From Sipunculus nudus (Eukaryota > Annelida > Sipuncula > Golfingiida > Sipunculidae), in NCBI GenBank assembly GCA_026874595.1, contig CM049307.1, forward strand, positions 62,402,370 through 62,466,369: DNA of 64,000 bases, in the 5' to 3' direction. A program made the translations under genes and the position numbers. The notes beneath the pieces were generated by a model, which was given only the letters and a program-made list of their open reading frames with translations, was not told the origin of the DNA and did not search any database. Positions 39,758 to 52,984 of this stretch are shown in pieces; within the stretch, counting starts at the first letter, position 1, and the number at the start of each line of letters is the position of its first letter.

Positions 39758-39972
39758 AGTATATTAAATCTGAATCACATTTCATTAAAAAATAAATGAA
39801 AATATCATCAACACAAATTTAACATATACAGCTACTTTTTTATGCAATATAAAATTAGCAAGTCGCAAAGTGTATCAAGTAACCTTTTGATTTTTCTCCT
39901 GAGATATCATGGCTAAATATCTTTTTTTTTAGTTATAATAAACATAAGAAACTAGTGAATGTAAAAACTTAC

Positions 39973-40172
39973 AATTTCTTCTTGGACTCGTGGCGTTTAG
40001 TCCAGCGAGGTATGGGGTCTGAGGATGCCCCGTTTTTTTTGTGTTGCGTTTCCTTCCACTTGTCAAAGAGTCGTCGCCACATGATGGAATATGAACTCAT
40101 TCTGTCCGCCAGACTCCTGCCTCTGGCAGCCCTGGCCAGCAGAGCTGAAGGTGGCTTCTGTGCTTTGTTCAT
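39973..40172 (-). CDS. First coding exon of unidentified basic protein (exon 1 of the model)
   Basis: The ATG is at 40172-40170 on the minus strand, with an in-frame TAA two codons before the codon preceding it, so this is a true first coding exon or an alternative start. It runs 66 codons plus two bases and ends at a strong GTAAGT donor. If not spliced it would stop one codon later, at a TAA spanning the donor. The peptide starts MNKAQKPPSALLARAARG, has an Arg/Trp-rich centre (MWRRLFDKWKE) and ends RWTKRHESKKK. It is strongly basic, about one residue in three being Lys, Arg or His, with no signal peptide or membrane segment. The upstream 40.2-41.5 kb is GC-richer and may hold the promoter and 5' UTR. 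The family is not recognised. The link to the other exons is by strand and phase only. Confidence 0.65.
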
Positions 40173-42069
40173 CAATAATTAACAGTAGCTTAAGTCTTGC
40201 TAAATTACAAAGCCATTCAACATGTACGCATCATGTACAAAACGCTGTACCTAACTGATTTAAAACACTCCCCGCTGGTGTTCACAAGATCTTTATCATT
40301 TTAAAGCTTCTAGGTAAAAACACACATAGATGTAATTATATACATCAAAATAAAACATATATCTATATTACAATTTGGTAATCTCCTCTGACAGCTTTCG
40401 TTGATGGTGTAAATGACAACTATTAAAGCTGCAGCAGTGATCCGCTTTTCAGAAGATCACATATGACAGTGGTGGTAAGTGATGCTGATAATTTGAGAAT
40501 ATTCAGACATGTGCTCGCCAAACAGTTAACTATGTCCATCCTAAACATCAGGGCAGGGGATCCATCCTGCAAAGTGCTGAAGCTGAACAAAGCATAATGT
40601 GTACAAGTCGCTGCTAGGAGCTGAGATCCACCTCACAATGTGTGGGCAGGAAACCTTAACAGGTGTAGCAATATCCTTTCCTGGTCCAGCTTATGGGGGT
40701 GGTCATCATCAACTGTTATACAATCCTAGGTGATGCCTGAGAACCAAAAAAGTTCACAATTCACTGCAGGTTTTACATCCAATTCAAGTGATCTCAGATG
40801 ATGTTCATAATGTTCGACAGCCCAAACATCTCAGATAGGCTTAATTAGTTAATTTGATGAATGGCCCAATAACTCATAACTTCCTATTGCAGCCTGGCAC
40901 ATCAACTTGTTGGCTGTTCAGTAGGCTGAAAAAGTGCCACACAGTATTCCATCGATAGGTGTATGTACAGAGAAAATTAAGCCAGCAATAGCATAGCTAG
41001 ACCAGGCAGGAAAGTTCTATATCAACTCTAGCCTGCTTCTGTCAAATAAAGTATTGACTAAACAGCACTGGTGAAAAGTGAGCCAGGTCTGTTCTGCAGA
41101 TCAGTTGCTTCAGCAGCCGTGTATGGTAGTCATGCAGTCACATACAGGGAGCAGGAAAGTCCAGTCAGAGCGATTTACACTCAAACATTGCCAATGAAGG
41201 AACAAGCGGATGCTCTCTCTGTATTCGAGAACATCACATCCTGAAACTTCGCTCCTGTGAATTGTGGTCACTGCGTGATGCTGTGTGGTTGCTGCAAGAA
41301 GTCAGACTCCGTAGTGATTTCCAGGTCAATCACTAAATGCCCCGCCACACCCCATCACCAGGCTACAATGATTGGCAGCTAATGATTTTATGGAGTCGTA
41401 ACTCTGGCTTTTCCGACTGTGGTGTGCTATCTGACTGCTACCTCACCATCAAATATCTGCAGTGATTTATCATCGAGACTGGATTTCTAAATTACCATAA
41501 ACAATAACATTCAAGGTCATAGTCATACTATAGTCAGGGATGATATGAAAAAGATGATTTACATTCATACTTGTAATAACAAAATTAATTTTCCTTTTTT
41601 GTGAATGTAAATTATAGTGCAAATATAGACAGCCTCAATAACATAAAACATAAGAAAATAAAATAAATTAAATTAAAACTTCTTATATTAAATCTTTGTA
41701 GTTTGTGCATGTATTAGCTATGAAATCATACTAAACATATACAGTAAACAGGCAGAAAGATACTTTCATGAGATTTTCTGTAGTAACCTAAGCACCTTGT
41801 AACAAAGTATTGTCAACCTAAAATACATAGGTTTACTTCTAAGGTTGCCCACTTGTTCATGCTACTGAAAAATTTACAAGAAAACCCCTTGCTCAGACAA
41901 TGTCTAGGCTTAAGGCCCAAAACCAGTTTAGCTGCATGATTATATATGGGGAAGTCTTAAAAAAATTATGAGAACGGATTACAGTTTTTAATGTTTTAAC
42001 TATAACAGGGTTTATTCACATAGGAAAAAAATTCATCACTTCTAAAAAAAATAAAATCTCAGATATACA

Positions 42070-42072
<3 letters not shown>

Positions 42073-42115
<43 letters not shown>
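42073..42115. repeat. (TA)n microsatellite
   Basis: About 43 bp of alternating TA. Confidence 0.95.
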
Positions 42116-42117
<2 letters not shown>

Positions 42118-42819
42118 GTTTGTAAAGAATTAGATTCCAATTGAGATTTTGCTAATCTCTAAATATTAAATGTTGATAGTTTTTCTTGGACTAGGTGGCC
42201 CCACCTGTGTTGACCTATTCTCTGCAAGTCAAATTGCCATTGTTTACATTGTCTTACAGTCTAAATTCAATAATATAATTATACTATTATGAAAATATTT
42301 TCAATCTGTAATAAAATCAAAGTTTTTGCCTATTTAAGTGTTTAAGGATTTTAATGGTGCACAAGTCCAACTAGAGATATTTGACTTAATTAGAAACAGC
42401 TGAAAGTACACACAATAATTTGCCACGGTAATGCAATAGTATGACTTTCTGAGAAACTGACCAACTGACCAAATGGATGAAGGACTGCCAAGTGACCTGG
42501 AGGCATTAGGCAGGTTACTGCCCCAGCCTTGCCCTTGCTGCTACAGTCAACAGACAGGCTGTCCTTGTCTGACCAAAACAGTGCCCTCCAGCCCATCCCA
42601 GCACCACTCCTAGAACTGCACCTTGCTTAATTGATGTTTACCACTACCTGACCCACCGCTGACCTCTGATAGAGAGATTATAGAAACCACCAAAATATCA
42701 TCATCATCATTACAGTTCATAAGATGACCTTGCAAAGAACAGGTGCAATGGGTATCTATATCTATCTATATTTATCTGCATCTATCATTATCTATGTGTA
42801 TGTAAATATATATAATGTT

Positions 42820-42930
42820 TTACATCATTTTAGATTATTTTATATTACATTACACATTTGTAAATACCACATATATTGTTTTACTTTATTTAAGATTATT
42901 TTATATTACACTGAACATTTGAAAAATACC
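42820..42930 (+). repeat. 61-bp tandem duplication
   Basis: AGATTATTTTATATTACA recurs at 42832 and 42893, with surrounding similarity (TTTTAC before, AAATACCACA after). Confidence 0.75.
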
Positions 42931-43267
42931 ACAGAAAATACTTAAGATTAAGCAACTTTGAAGTGAGAACAGTTTGTTATAACAATTTATTAAAAAATGT
43001 CCTCTTTTTTGTGGCCTTTTTTTCTTACATTATAAGTTTTATAAAATACAAATATACTGATCCTACCCTACCCCACATGAAAACTGTTCATCTTTAAAAT
43101 TTCATGTTAAATTTAAATGTTTATTATTTGTTACAATTCCATTAGATATAAGAACAATGCCAGATGAGCTGCAAAGATTGATATATATTACACATATTAT
43201 AAATACCACATGGAAAAAGTTTAAGATGAAAAAGTTTCCGGCTGTTTAGGGTTTTTTTAGGGGGATT

Positions 43268-43286
43268 GGGGGGGGGGGGGGGGGGG
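43268..43286 (+). repeat. Poly-G run
   Basis: About 19 consecutive G after GGGGATT. Confidence 0.9.
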
Positions 43287-46049
43287 TTGTTAATCTGTGA
43301 CCTCTTCTTGACACATTATGATGTGATTTTCTTTTTACTTTACAAATTTGTAACTGTTCATAATTTGATTTTCCTCCCTAAAATAAGGGAAACCATTTTT
43401 AGCTATGTTTGTGCCCATGACAAAAAATGATAAGATAAATCAACAACATAAATGATCATTCTTAAACCTTATGCCACCAGCAGACATATATTCTTTAAAA
43501 GAAAACTCTTCTTCCTTCATTCTCCAATACGTAAAATAAATCTGCAATATTTGTATTCTACAGTTTGTGCACTTTACTACTTTACAAAAGAAACAGCAGC
43601 TTTTCTTCAGACTGCTTCAACCAGACAATTGCTGCATCTACCAGTCACTGGGAGCTGGATCAGCCAAAGGCCCAGGGATCCTTATCTGTGCAGCACTTTT
43701 TAACAATGCTTCTTTTCATGATATAAAGATATAACCATCCAACCATTAATCATATCGTTAATGCAATGAAGCTGTTCACAGGCGGACGCAATCGCCACTG
43801 GAGGCCAGGTTATCAGAACTCCAGGAATCAGGTGCTGACTCGCATTTGAGTGATAAAGTTCACGGGATCGGTCAAGCAGCTACAGCACTGGGAGGCTGCT
43901 TCAAGGGCTGGCCTGATAAACACTGCTGTCAATTTCAAGTAGCATAAACTAGTTGTGTTTCAGGTTGGCCAGACCACCAATGGTGCTCTTTTATCCTCAC
44001 ATTTATAATTCCTTATAATTATATCTATGATGTCTGCAGACCAGCTCATTCAAAGTTTAGACAGATAAATTAAATAGATTAACCTATACACCAGTATATT
44101 ATTTTATAATTTATCTATTAAGTATTAGGCAATTATGCAATATATTTCACTATTTGTTTTCATTTTTTTAAACCTTTTAAATTAATTACATAAGCAGCAA
44201 TAAAGTTTTACTTGTTATCAATCTATAACTTATTTTAAATGTCTGATAAAAAAGGAAAAACCTCACAAAAAATATAAAATGTTTACATTATTTATATCTA
44301 TTTTTATGTTCATTGTGTTATCAAACTATATTGCTTTTCTGCTTATGAAAATATGAAAATAAGTCATATCAAATTTATATAAATATTTTATATTTCTGAG
44401 CTGTTCTTTAAAAATCAACCTAAATGAATATTTGGAAATTTCTACACAAATTATCCATTATACTTCATCAACAAATTCATTCAACAACTAAAAAGATTCC
44501 AATGCATGATCAAACTCACTACATTAAGCAGAAACTAATGGTGCAGTTTTATCTATAAAATGGTACACAAACATTTAAATCTTAAAGAAATCTTTTGTTC
44601 CATGGGAAGCAAGTGGAACCCATACGTCATACCGACCATCTGGCATTACGACCAGATTACTGACACCAGAGTGTCTTTACATCTAAGTCTGAGGAATGCA
44701 TTATAAGGCCTTATGAAGATGCAAATATTTTTGTCATTTCTGGCAACGCTTCATGGCCTACAGGTATACACTGTCAATCAACATTAACCAGACCAATTGT
44801 TAGCAGTTTTTGCGTACTTTCTAATAAAACCAAGCATGAGCGATAAAAGTTCAGTTTTAACCCAGCACATTGGTAAACCTTTTGGCATGTTTGTTGAATT
44901 TATGACCGGATGAACACATGCATGGCTTGCACGAGTTACATGACAAAGGCAGCTTGCAGGCGATACAGAGTGACCCATGTCCATGGAGATGATGTTTCAA
45001 TTTGGATTGTGAGCTCACATGTATACTAATGTGTTAATTTATCATTTTTTAGCAAAACACTTTGATTATTGGCCGTTTGCCACAATATGAATGCAACCTG
45101 ATGCAAGACCACTGTGATACATTCCTTGATATAACTTGTATCACGACTTAAGTAGGCTTACCAGCTAATTATCCGATTGCCTACTGAGTCGGGTTGTCAA
45201 GGCTAGTGGAACCAGCATTAAGATTCAGATAAACTGCTCCTGGTACCTCATCTTTTATACACAGCACCATCTGTATCTGGAATTCATCAATTATTTCATA
45301 CTTACAGAACTATACATACATTTAATATGCAAGTCCCAGGACAGCCTTACATTTTCCTGAGGAAAAGATATTAAAAGACAATGAAGCGGTTTCACCATCA
45401 GCTGCCAGCAACAACCAAGCAATGAACCGAGTGGTTAACCCTTCACTTTTATTCAAAGCACTGGCCTTCATCCTTTGAAGGATACATTTCATGACTTTGC
45501 GTGATCCTCTCCCAGCTTAATCTTTATTCCTTTAGGATCTGATACCACGTCACGCCATCACTTTACCTCTAACATGTTCACGCACATCGTCAGTCATTCA
45601 AGACTTTCCATAGGGATGCTGTTTTTTTTAAATAAGAAACGCATTCTTCCTATATTGACAGGTTAGACGATTAAATGCCACAGTGTCTGGGAAAAACTGG
45701 CATGAAGGAAATCCTGTGATGTTTTAAGGTCAATGACCGCCAAGTCAATGCCTTCATTCCTAAAATGTCTATATATAGATCAACAGCTAATCAGACAGAC
45801 AGCTGCTAACAGCTCATAGATCTTCTTATGCAGCGTTATTGGAAATGATTAATTATTTGTTTATTATAGAACTATTTGTTATCCCATGCCTAAAGCCCAA
45901 TGGAATTTCATCATGAATAATTATCTGGAAGTTTAATCAAGGAGAACTAATAAATTTAATACAACATTGACAAGTCCTGATAAATACAAGCATCCATAAA
46001 ATACAAAAAAAAATATTATGATCCATTCCATAAGTGCAAGAACTAGATG

Positions 46050-46271
46050 CAGTAGCGGAACCAGAGGAGGGTCCATGGGAGGGTCCAGGGGGTCTGGACC
46101 CCCCCCCACTTTTTTCCTGTTGCTGCAACTTTTTTTTTTAGGTTTTCATACCAATATTTTATGGCCTTGAACCCACCCACCCCCTTTCATGACCTGGGGA
46201 CCTTTTTTTAATTTTTTTATGATTCCTTCTGGGTTGGATCTCCCTTTTCCTAAATCCTGGATCCACCCCTG
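46050..46271. mobile_element. hAT-like MITE, about 222 bp
   Basis: The left end reads CAGTAGCGGAACCAGAG and the inverted right end CAGGGGTGGATCCAGGA. These are diverged forms of a CAGGGGCGGATCCAG-type hAT terminus. AGATG occurs directly outside both ends, probably the remnant of an 8-bp target duplication. The interior has GGGTCTGGACCCCCC and poly-T, with no coding capacity. Confidence 0.65.
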
Positions 46272-49200
46272 AGATGTAACTTAATTAGTTAGAGTCACAC
46301 AGTTTGAAATAAGCTCTGTATGGTGGCATTTTATTAATTGAACACTGAATTCACACAGTGAAACAAACTTTATCTTGTACCATAATCCAGTGAAGTTTTT
46401 TTTCCCTTTTTTTTCCCTCAGGGGAAACAACACAACACAATTCAGTTTTTTACTCAAACCATACAACCTCTCCTTGTCCTGGGAGTAAGCCATCTGGGCA
46501 GTTATACAAACTCACTGAAGCCAGAAACTAAGTTTGATTCCAGTTATAATAATACAGTTCCACATACAGGACTCTGGGTAAACCTTGTGGCAAAGTCAAG
46601 GTCATATTAACAGATATGAAGGTCATTTCTTCAATAGTTTGGATGAGTAATCAATAAGGTGTGGAAGTCAGCGCCAAGAGTATAATGATCAACCACATGG
46701 GATCCACCCCTTCCTTAATCAGTCTATTGGTCAGTACACAGGAATGACTCTGGCTGCCAAAGTCCTGTACGACTTAACAGATGATTAAACAAACATAATT
46801 GTTCTATGTGGAGGAGGCATCCTCTTGGCACCAATATGACTGACCAAACTGGAAACTCAGTGGAGCTCATACAAAAACAAGGTCACACATAAACATATTA
46901 CAATTAAAATGCATATATGGGTTCAAAATTTAAAACTAGTAAGTAAAATGTCTAGTTTTTTAACACTTTAAGTGGTAAAGAAACATAACCAATATCCTTT
47001 AGTTATCATTAAATATTTATTATTATTCAAAATGACACCACATTTTGAGCACAGCAATACATGAGATACAAATGGTATATAGACCAATCTGACAATTAAA
47101 TAATTAAGCTATCAACACTGTTTTTTTAACAGTTCCTTTTTTATAAAATATATTACACTCTTTAATAAAAATGTAGCTGACTTTCCGCCAATATATGTTT
47201 AGGAGTTAACACCTGATATAATTGATATATTTGATTATACTTGTCAAAATGTTTTGTGTAGCACTTATTATATTTATAGACAGTGGTGACCTGTTGGGCT
47301 ACAGGTTCAGAGATATATGTGATAAGAACAGAATAACCCTTCCATTTTCCACAAGGTGTCACTTCCTTGTCCATGAGAAACATAGGTTAAGTTGGGTAAA
47401 AAGCTGGACTGCACTGTGATCCTGCAAGGAATTTAAGTCTGTTTTTGTTTTTTTTAGAGGGTACAAACATCAAGACAGACAGTTAAACTGAATCAAACCT
47501 AATGTAGTTTGTAGATAGGTGTACAAGATGAGTATATATTAGTCCCTAATACCATGCAAGCATCAGCTAAAATAGATCGAGGATGGTGAACTGAAAGCTG
47601 CCAGACAGATCTGACTTCTTTAAGTATCATAGAAGACCTGTGTTACATGACATGCTGACAAAACATACCGAGGAAATGAAAAGTAAAGGTAACATGATAG
47701 CTAAACTCCTTCGCAGAACAACTACACCTTCATGTGATTGAACAATGAACACTGTCTTCTCCAAGGACAGACCAGTATGGTATGTACAGCAGAGAAGCCT
47801 TAATTCAGTGTAAAAAGAGCAACAACACAACATGCTATATGAAAACATATAAAACAACACTGATCCTCAGTCTCTATGGTATAACACATCCCACGTTTTC
47901 ATAAGCCACTGTTTTGCACTTGTATCTATCTATATATTGCAAGTACTTTTTTAAGCACTTAACTTTGATTGTGACTTTATGTATGGTAGGACCAGCCTCT
48001 TCAGATCTTCAAAGGTAACACATCCCACATTTACATAAGCCAGTGTATCAGCATTTATATATATATATTGCAATTACTTTTAAGCACTGAATGACTTTAA
48101 AGTGACTTTATGTAAGGTGTGGGCAGATTCTTGAAATCAACATGATGTTTGAACAGAAATTCCAAATTTCTACTAGGTTAAGATGAAGATTTAATAAAAA
48201 ATTTTGGTGTGACAAAGTCAAACTAACTAAGGTGTCTTAATGAGTTTAAATAGCACAATTAGAACCTGGAGTAATGGTCTGCTTCATAATCTTTATGCTC
48301 ATGAACATAAATGTAAATTTATTTGAATACCACATTAATAATGAGTTAATCAAAAGCATTTGAATCAATCAATATATATTTTATTAAATAAGATAGCCCT
48401 AGCTTCTATCTTAATATAACTACCTTAGCTTACTTGTAAAGTAAACTTTCTTTACCATATCACTACATTTGCCAGTTGTCAAGACAGGAGCTCTGACACC
48501 TTACCAGTCAATCAAGCTAATTTAAAAACATAAACAGATCATGGATCTCAAACACACTGCTTGTTTGCCTCTAGATGATCTGTTTGTTTAGATGGCTCCA
48601 GGCAAACAAAACAAGAACTAGCTACAGAGTGCCCCGGACACCAGGTACACCTGAGCGGCCCACACACTCAGTGGGAACATGTGGCATCTATCAGTCCAAT
48701 CAGCTACAAACTTCAGAAACCCGGTGGATGTTCTGCTCTTACTTACTGACAGCTCCTGGAGCTGTTCTCACAGAGATGTGAACGTTTCATATCAACTGAT
48801 GTCAACCAGCACAGACCTTACTTAACAGACCCAACTACTGATGGCACTGTGTATCAAAATACAAAGTTTTAATGTATTCATCATATTTTGTTGGTTGTTT
48901 TATCTGTGTAGTATTTTGGGAAAAGGTAAAAAGGATTTAAAACCTTATGTTCAACACTGAGGATAAAACTTCAATCTATTGTAATGATGTCCATCTGTGT
49001 CAAAAGATGAATACCCACTTCTCTCTGTAGAGATCCTGGACATTAGCAGTGGTGTTACTGTAAACTTAACAATAAGACCACTGGACTGCAATGATCAAAT
49101 TGGCCCTTAGTTCCCTTGAAATCACCCTGTGCAGACGAAATGCTGGGTGACTATATATTAGACGGCTGTGTTCTGCCAGACATGACCAGGAGAAACACAA

Positions 49201-49523
49201 GCACCCAGGTCACTGGCCCAGCTGTGTAGGCCTTTTTCACTGCATTGGGATGTTCGTCTGTGAAATAACTTCAGAAATTTAAAATATTTTGATTCAACAG
49301 TTCCTCACCTGTCTTTCATAGCCTTTCCACTTTTTTTAATAATGTCTTAATGCCATACGTCTTAATATCAGTAACCAAATCATGTACAGCAAGGGTTTTC
49401 ACCATGGTCATCCAATCTTTTCTTTTGAATATTATAACCCAATATCCATTATAAATGAAACGTCCCCATAGCTGTTGTATGTTCACAATAATATTGTAAT
49501 GGAGTTTTCTTGCCATCAGAAAA
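46272..49523. other. Intergenic DNA, no gene seen
   Basis: AT-rich with moderately GC-rich patches at about 46560-46880 and 48520-49260. The plus-strand frame at 48575-48781 has no domain or splice support. Confidence 0.45.
47882..48150 (+). repeat. 134-bp tandem duplication
   Basis: TAACACATCCCAC starts at 47882 and 48016. Both units continue with CATAAGCCA, a short TA tract, ATTGCAA and a GTGACTTTATGTA stretch. Confidence 0.8.
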
Positions 49524-49556
49524 CAAGGGACCCATGGGTCATGGCGCTCAGCTGAA
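49524..49556 (+). mobile_element. Family 4 Helentron-like 5' end
   Basis: CAAGGGACCCATGGGTCA contains the perfect palindrome GACCCATGGGTC and is followed by GGCGCTCAGCTGA, the inverse of TCAGCTGAGCT in the 3' hairpin at 52949-52977. It marks the left edge of an element or fragment. Confidence 0.6.
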
Positions 49557-50815
49557 GTTTGAAATTTTTGCAAATGCAAAACATGCAAAATATTCTATTG
49601 TAATGTTTTTCATATATATTAGCATATGATAAGCTAAGTGGAAAGGGGCCCTCCTACTTGGTTATAATAAAGTTCTCAATATATGATTGCAAAACTAATA
49701 CTCTGACAAGACTGTCATGAAGAAAAACAGTAAAAGTTTTGAGAAAATGTGATGCATATGAAAAATTTTCAGATGGACAGGCAAGTGGACAGAATGGACT
49801 AATACCTTTATTTCACTTTCAAGGGAATAATGCATTGAAGTTTATGTTTAAGCCTATTTTCTTAGCATACCCACTTTTTCCATTAATAGTTTTTTATCAG
49901 ATTTATTTTTTATTTATTTACAAGTTTTATAAATTTGTAATAAAAAATCTGAAAATATAAGTTAAAATATCAGTATTCTAAGTTGCAATCATAATTTATC
50001 TGGAGTGTAGCTCATATCAGGTCATATTATGCATACACATATATTTTATTATTTTTAAATCACAAATGTTTAAACTGAATTTAAAAGAAAATAAATCCAC
50101 AACATGGCATCTTCAAGATTATTCCTTGAATCACTATAAAAAAAAGTTTTGTACACTGGAGTTTTCAGTACATGCTTAATTTTATTCACCGAAATAAAAG
50201 ATTCAGTAGATTTGATAAAATAAAACCATCTTTTCAAATAAAGTATACACACTGTTAGTTGAATGAGGGACAAACAACATGATTGTGCTAATTACTAACT
50301 CAGCTATAATTATTTACTGGAATTAATAGTCAATTTCACTGGTGAAGTTTTACTCTTCTGAAGTAAAGAATAACATTCTTATGAACATCCACACTTTCAT
50401 AGCAATACACCACTCTGTAGACACAATTAAATGTGCACTTTAATCATTGTAACCCTGGTGGTACAATACAAAATCTAAAATGTAGCATAGCCTAGATTAA
50501 GAATGAATCAAATACAGAAAATTATAACATTAATCTAGTTTATGCACTTGCTGAGGGGGGGGGGTGCAGGGCAGAGGGGAAGCCTGCTGGTAATGGCCAA
50601 GCTGAGCCAAGGCAAGCTGCCTGGAGAGCGTTACATAATACAAGTGAAGGCTGTACTACTAGGTTGGCTTGATGTAAACAACACTTGACATGGTGTATGA
50701 AAACTTGAATAAAAGCTTCTCTTTTCAATCAATTCCTTTGAAATTTCAGATTTTAAAAGATTAAATCCTTATGTAAATATGCTCTGAAAATTAAATCAAC
50801 AGTGCTTACAGGAAA
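49557..50815 (+). repeat. Third, more diverged copy of the 51.5/54.8-kb duplicated sequence
   Basis: The stretch 49900-50815 shares words with the two better copies, such as ACATGGCATCTTC, CTTTTCAATCAATTCC, GAAATTTCAGATTT and GAAAATTAAATCAAC-GTGCTTACAGG, and has a poly-G run (50555-50564) at a similar place. It ends directly at another family 4 start. Confidence 0.5.
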
Positions 50816-50847
50816 CAAGGGACCCATGGGTCACAGAGCTCAGCTGA
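50816..50847 (+). mobile_element. Family 4 Helentron-like 5' end
   Basis: CAAGGGACCCATGGGTCAC then AGAGCTCAGCTGA; same palindrome and subterminal repeat as at 49524. Confidence 0.6.
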
Positions 50848-51100
50848 CTGTGACAGTTATAACTGCATCACCTTAGATTTTTTGAAGTTGCAATAAAAAT
50901 ACAACCCTCAGTGCTCAGGAACTAGGGCTCAATGACTGGCGGAGGGGGGGGGGGGGAAGAGTTACAACACATTTGGATATAAATGCAGAATATGGAATTA
51001 AATTCAATGGTGCTTACAGGGACTGGTGGGAGTTACAGCACCTCTGTATATATGTAAAGGAAAAAATTTAATTTAAATGAAATTATTTTTAAATATTTAA

Positions 51101-51132
51101 CAAGGGACCTATGGGTCACTGTGCTCAGCTGA
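51101..51132 (+). mobile_element. Family 4 Helentron-like 5' end
   Basis: CAAGGGACCTATGGGTCAC then TGTGCTCAGCTGA; one mismatch in the palindrome. Confidence 0.6.
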
Positions 51133-51482
51133 CGTTAACCTTGAAGGTAAAAATCTCAAATAATATCAAATGGAGATAAAGTGTAAGAGGAAGAGGTAAT
51201 AAAGGCCATGGTTGGTTTATATGATTGGTTTGTATTGATGAGCAAGAAATTGTTGCAAAAAATATTTTGTGACCTGACCATGTGTTTCCTAATGTTAAAA
51301 CTAAAGCATGTGAGCAGTTTGTGAACAAATGATCTGTACTATTACCATGATCATTAGTTGGTTTTTCGATTAACTGTAGACATTTCAGTAGTTTACACAT
51401 TTGTTCAATTGGATCTATTTTTTGTATAATATATATTATTAAATATATATGTATTTTTTTAATGATATGTATACAGTTGAAT

Positions 51483-52390
51483 TGGAGCTAATAAACAACA
51501 TAAAACGGGGCAAACAAAGCCTTATCTCAAATTCTGCTGAGGCAGGAAAATAATGAACAAATGTTTGTATTAAATCCTCATTTTTTTTATCACATCAATT
51601 ATTTTCTAATTTAAGTTTATATTTCTATACATTTCCAATTTAACATATATATCTGAATATAAAAGTTGATTCATAATTCTCAACTGCATCATCATAAATC
51701 TCAATCTTGTCAGATAACACCACATCATGCATACAAATGTTTATTTAACTTTTAAATCTGCAAAACAATAAATATCTAAAAATAATACTTGATTTAGATT
51801 TCACAATTTTTAATTGTGTCTTTATTTATCCATAATGTGCTTCATATTTTATAATAATTTAAGCATACTGATGGGTTCAATTATATTTGTTAAAATCATT
51901 TAAAAGAAAACTGATTTCTTTAAAAATGCTACATTACAAAACATTGCATCTTCTTGATTACACCTTGAGTTATTTTTTCAAGGAAAGTTTTTGCATATCG
52001 GAGTGGAAACAGCATTACAATTAAGGAGATACAGTGAGAACAATAACAATTAGTGCATAACACTTGGTGGGTTGGGTTTGCGGGGGGGGGGGGGGGGGGG
52101 GGGGGGGGTGATTGGGGTGGTGATATGAGAAAAACAGTACACCTGTCACAGCAGGGGATCTCCCCCAGTGACTGTAACAATTTAAATCAGAAACCCTGGC
52201 ATAGCTGACTTCCAGTGACCTGGAGTGGGACCCTGCATCTGTAATCAAAGCAAGTGACTACAGAAAAAAAAATCAATAACTAGCTTAATTTTCAAGCTTT
52301 TATTTTCAAATTTCAGATTTGGACAAACTAAATATTTATGTTTATATGCTGTGAAAATTAAATCAATGGTGCTTACAGGAAAAAAACGTG
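51483..52390 (+). repeat. Segmental duplication, copy 1
   Basis: Colinear with 54765-55900: shared words include GCTGAGGCAGGAAAATAATG, CATCATCATAAATCTCAATC, ACACCACATCATGCATACAA and GGAGTGGAAACAGCATTACAA. In this copy the DNA between GCATTACAA (52011-52019) and AGTGACCTGGAGTG (52205) is about 185 bp with a 27-bp poly-G run (52082-52108). In copy 2 a family 2 element occupies that place. Confidence 0.85.
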
Positions 52391-52984
52391 CCATGGTAAA
52401 AGTTGGGCAAAATTTAAGGTACTGATTTTTTTTTAAGCTAATAACTTAAAAAATTTACAAAATTCAGATCTAATTTTTGGTAAACAATTGAATCTTAATT
52501 AAACATAGTTATATACTTGAGAAAATAGACTCTAGTTTCAAATTTTTTCATGTTAAGTGAGTTATTATTTTTCCTGATTTTTTACAAAGTCCATTATGTT
52601 TGGGCCCATAACTTAAAGAATTTATACTTTAGAGACTTAATGTCTTGCATGTACATAAGAACTATATAGAGGAATATTTATGGTAAATATGAGGAAAAAC
52701 AGATGAGTGGTTTTGATATTAGGCAGTCCTGAAGTGTGAAAATAGGATTTTAATAAAAAATTGAGGTTTTTCCTTTATTTCTCAAAGGAATGAAGTCGCT
52801 AAGACCCAGTTTTCGGCTTGGTAGGAGATCTTGGGGACATCTAACATTATGCTGAATTTTGTATTCCTAGGTCTTACGGTTTCAAAACGTGCCACATCTA
52901 CGGACGGACGGACAGACGGACGGACAACAGACAATGGACCACGACTATAGCTCAGATGACTTATAGTCAGCTGAGCTAACAAAA
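52391..52984 (+). mobile_element. Family 4 Helentron-like element, body and complete 3' end
   Basis: An AT-rich body leads to an (ACGG)n microsatellite (52900-52925, with one ACAG) and then a 3' hairpin (52949-52977) with arms AGCTCAG and CTGAGCT plus inner TGAC and GTCA. A few bases (AACAAAAG) follow. An ACGG tract before a terminal hairpin is the layout of the oyster pearl elements. The right hairpin arm matches the inverse of CGCTCAGCTGA in the 5' ends listed above. No coding capacity. Confidence 0.7.

Larger units (their letters stand above)
40181..46049. other. Upstream region of the minus-strand gene; possible promoter and 5' UTR, no other gene seen
   Basis: A GC-richer island of about 1.1 kb (40430-41500) lies directly upstream of exon 1 and could contain 5' UTR or promoter; I see no TATA box or initiator I can defend. 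Further islands at about 43740-43990, 44590-45000 and 45160-45830 stand out from AT-rich DNA but carry no domain-bearing frame. The remainder is AT-rich with small repeats listed separately. Confidence 0.4.

Noticed and set aside
39502-39785. Poly-Gly and poly-Pro frames
   Set aside because: Produced by the (GGC)n microsatellite of a transposon.
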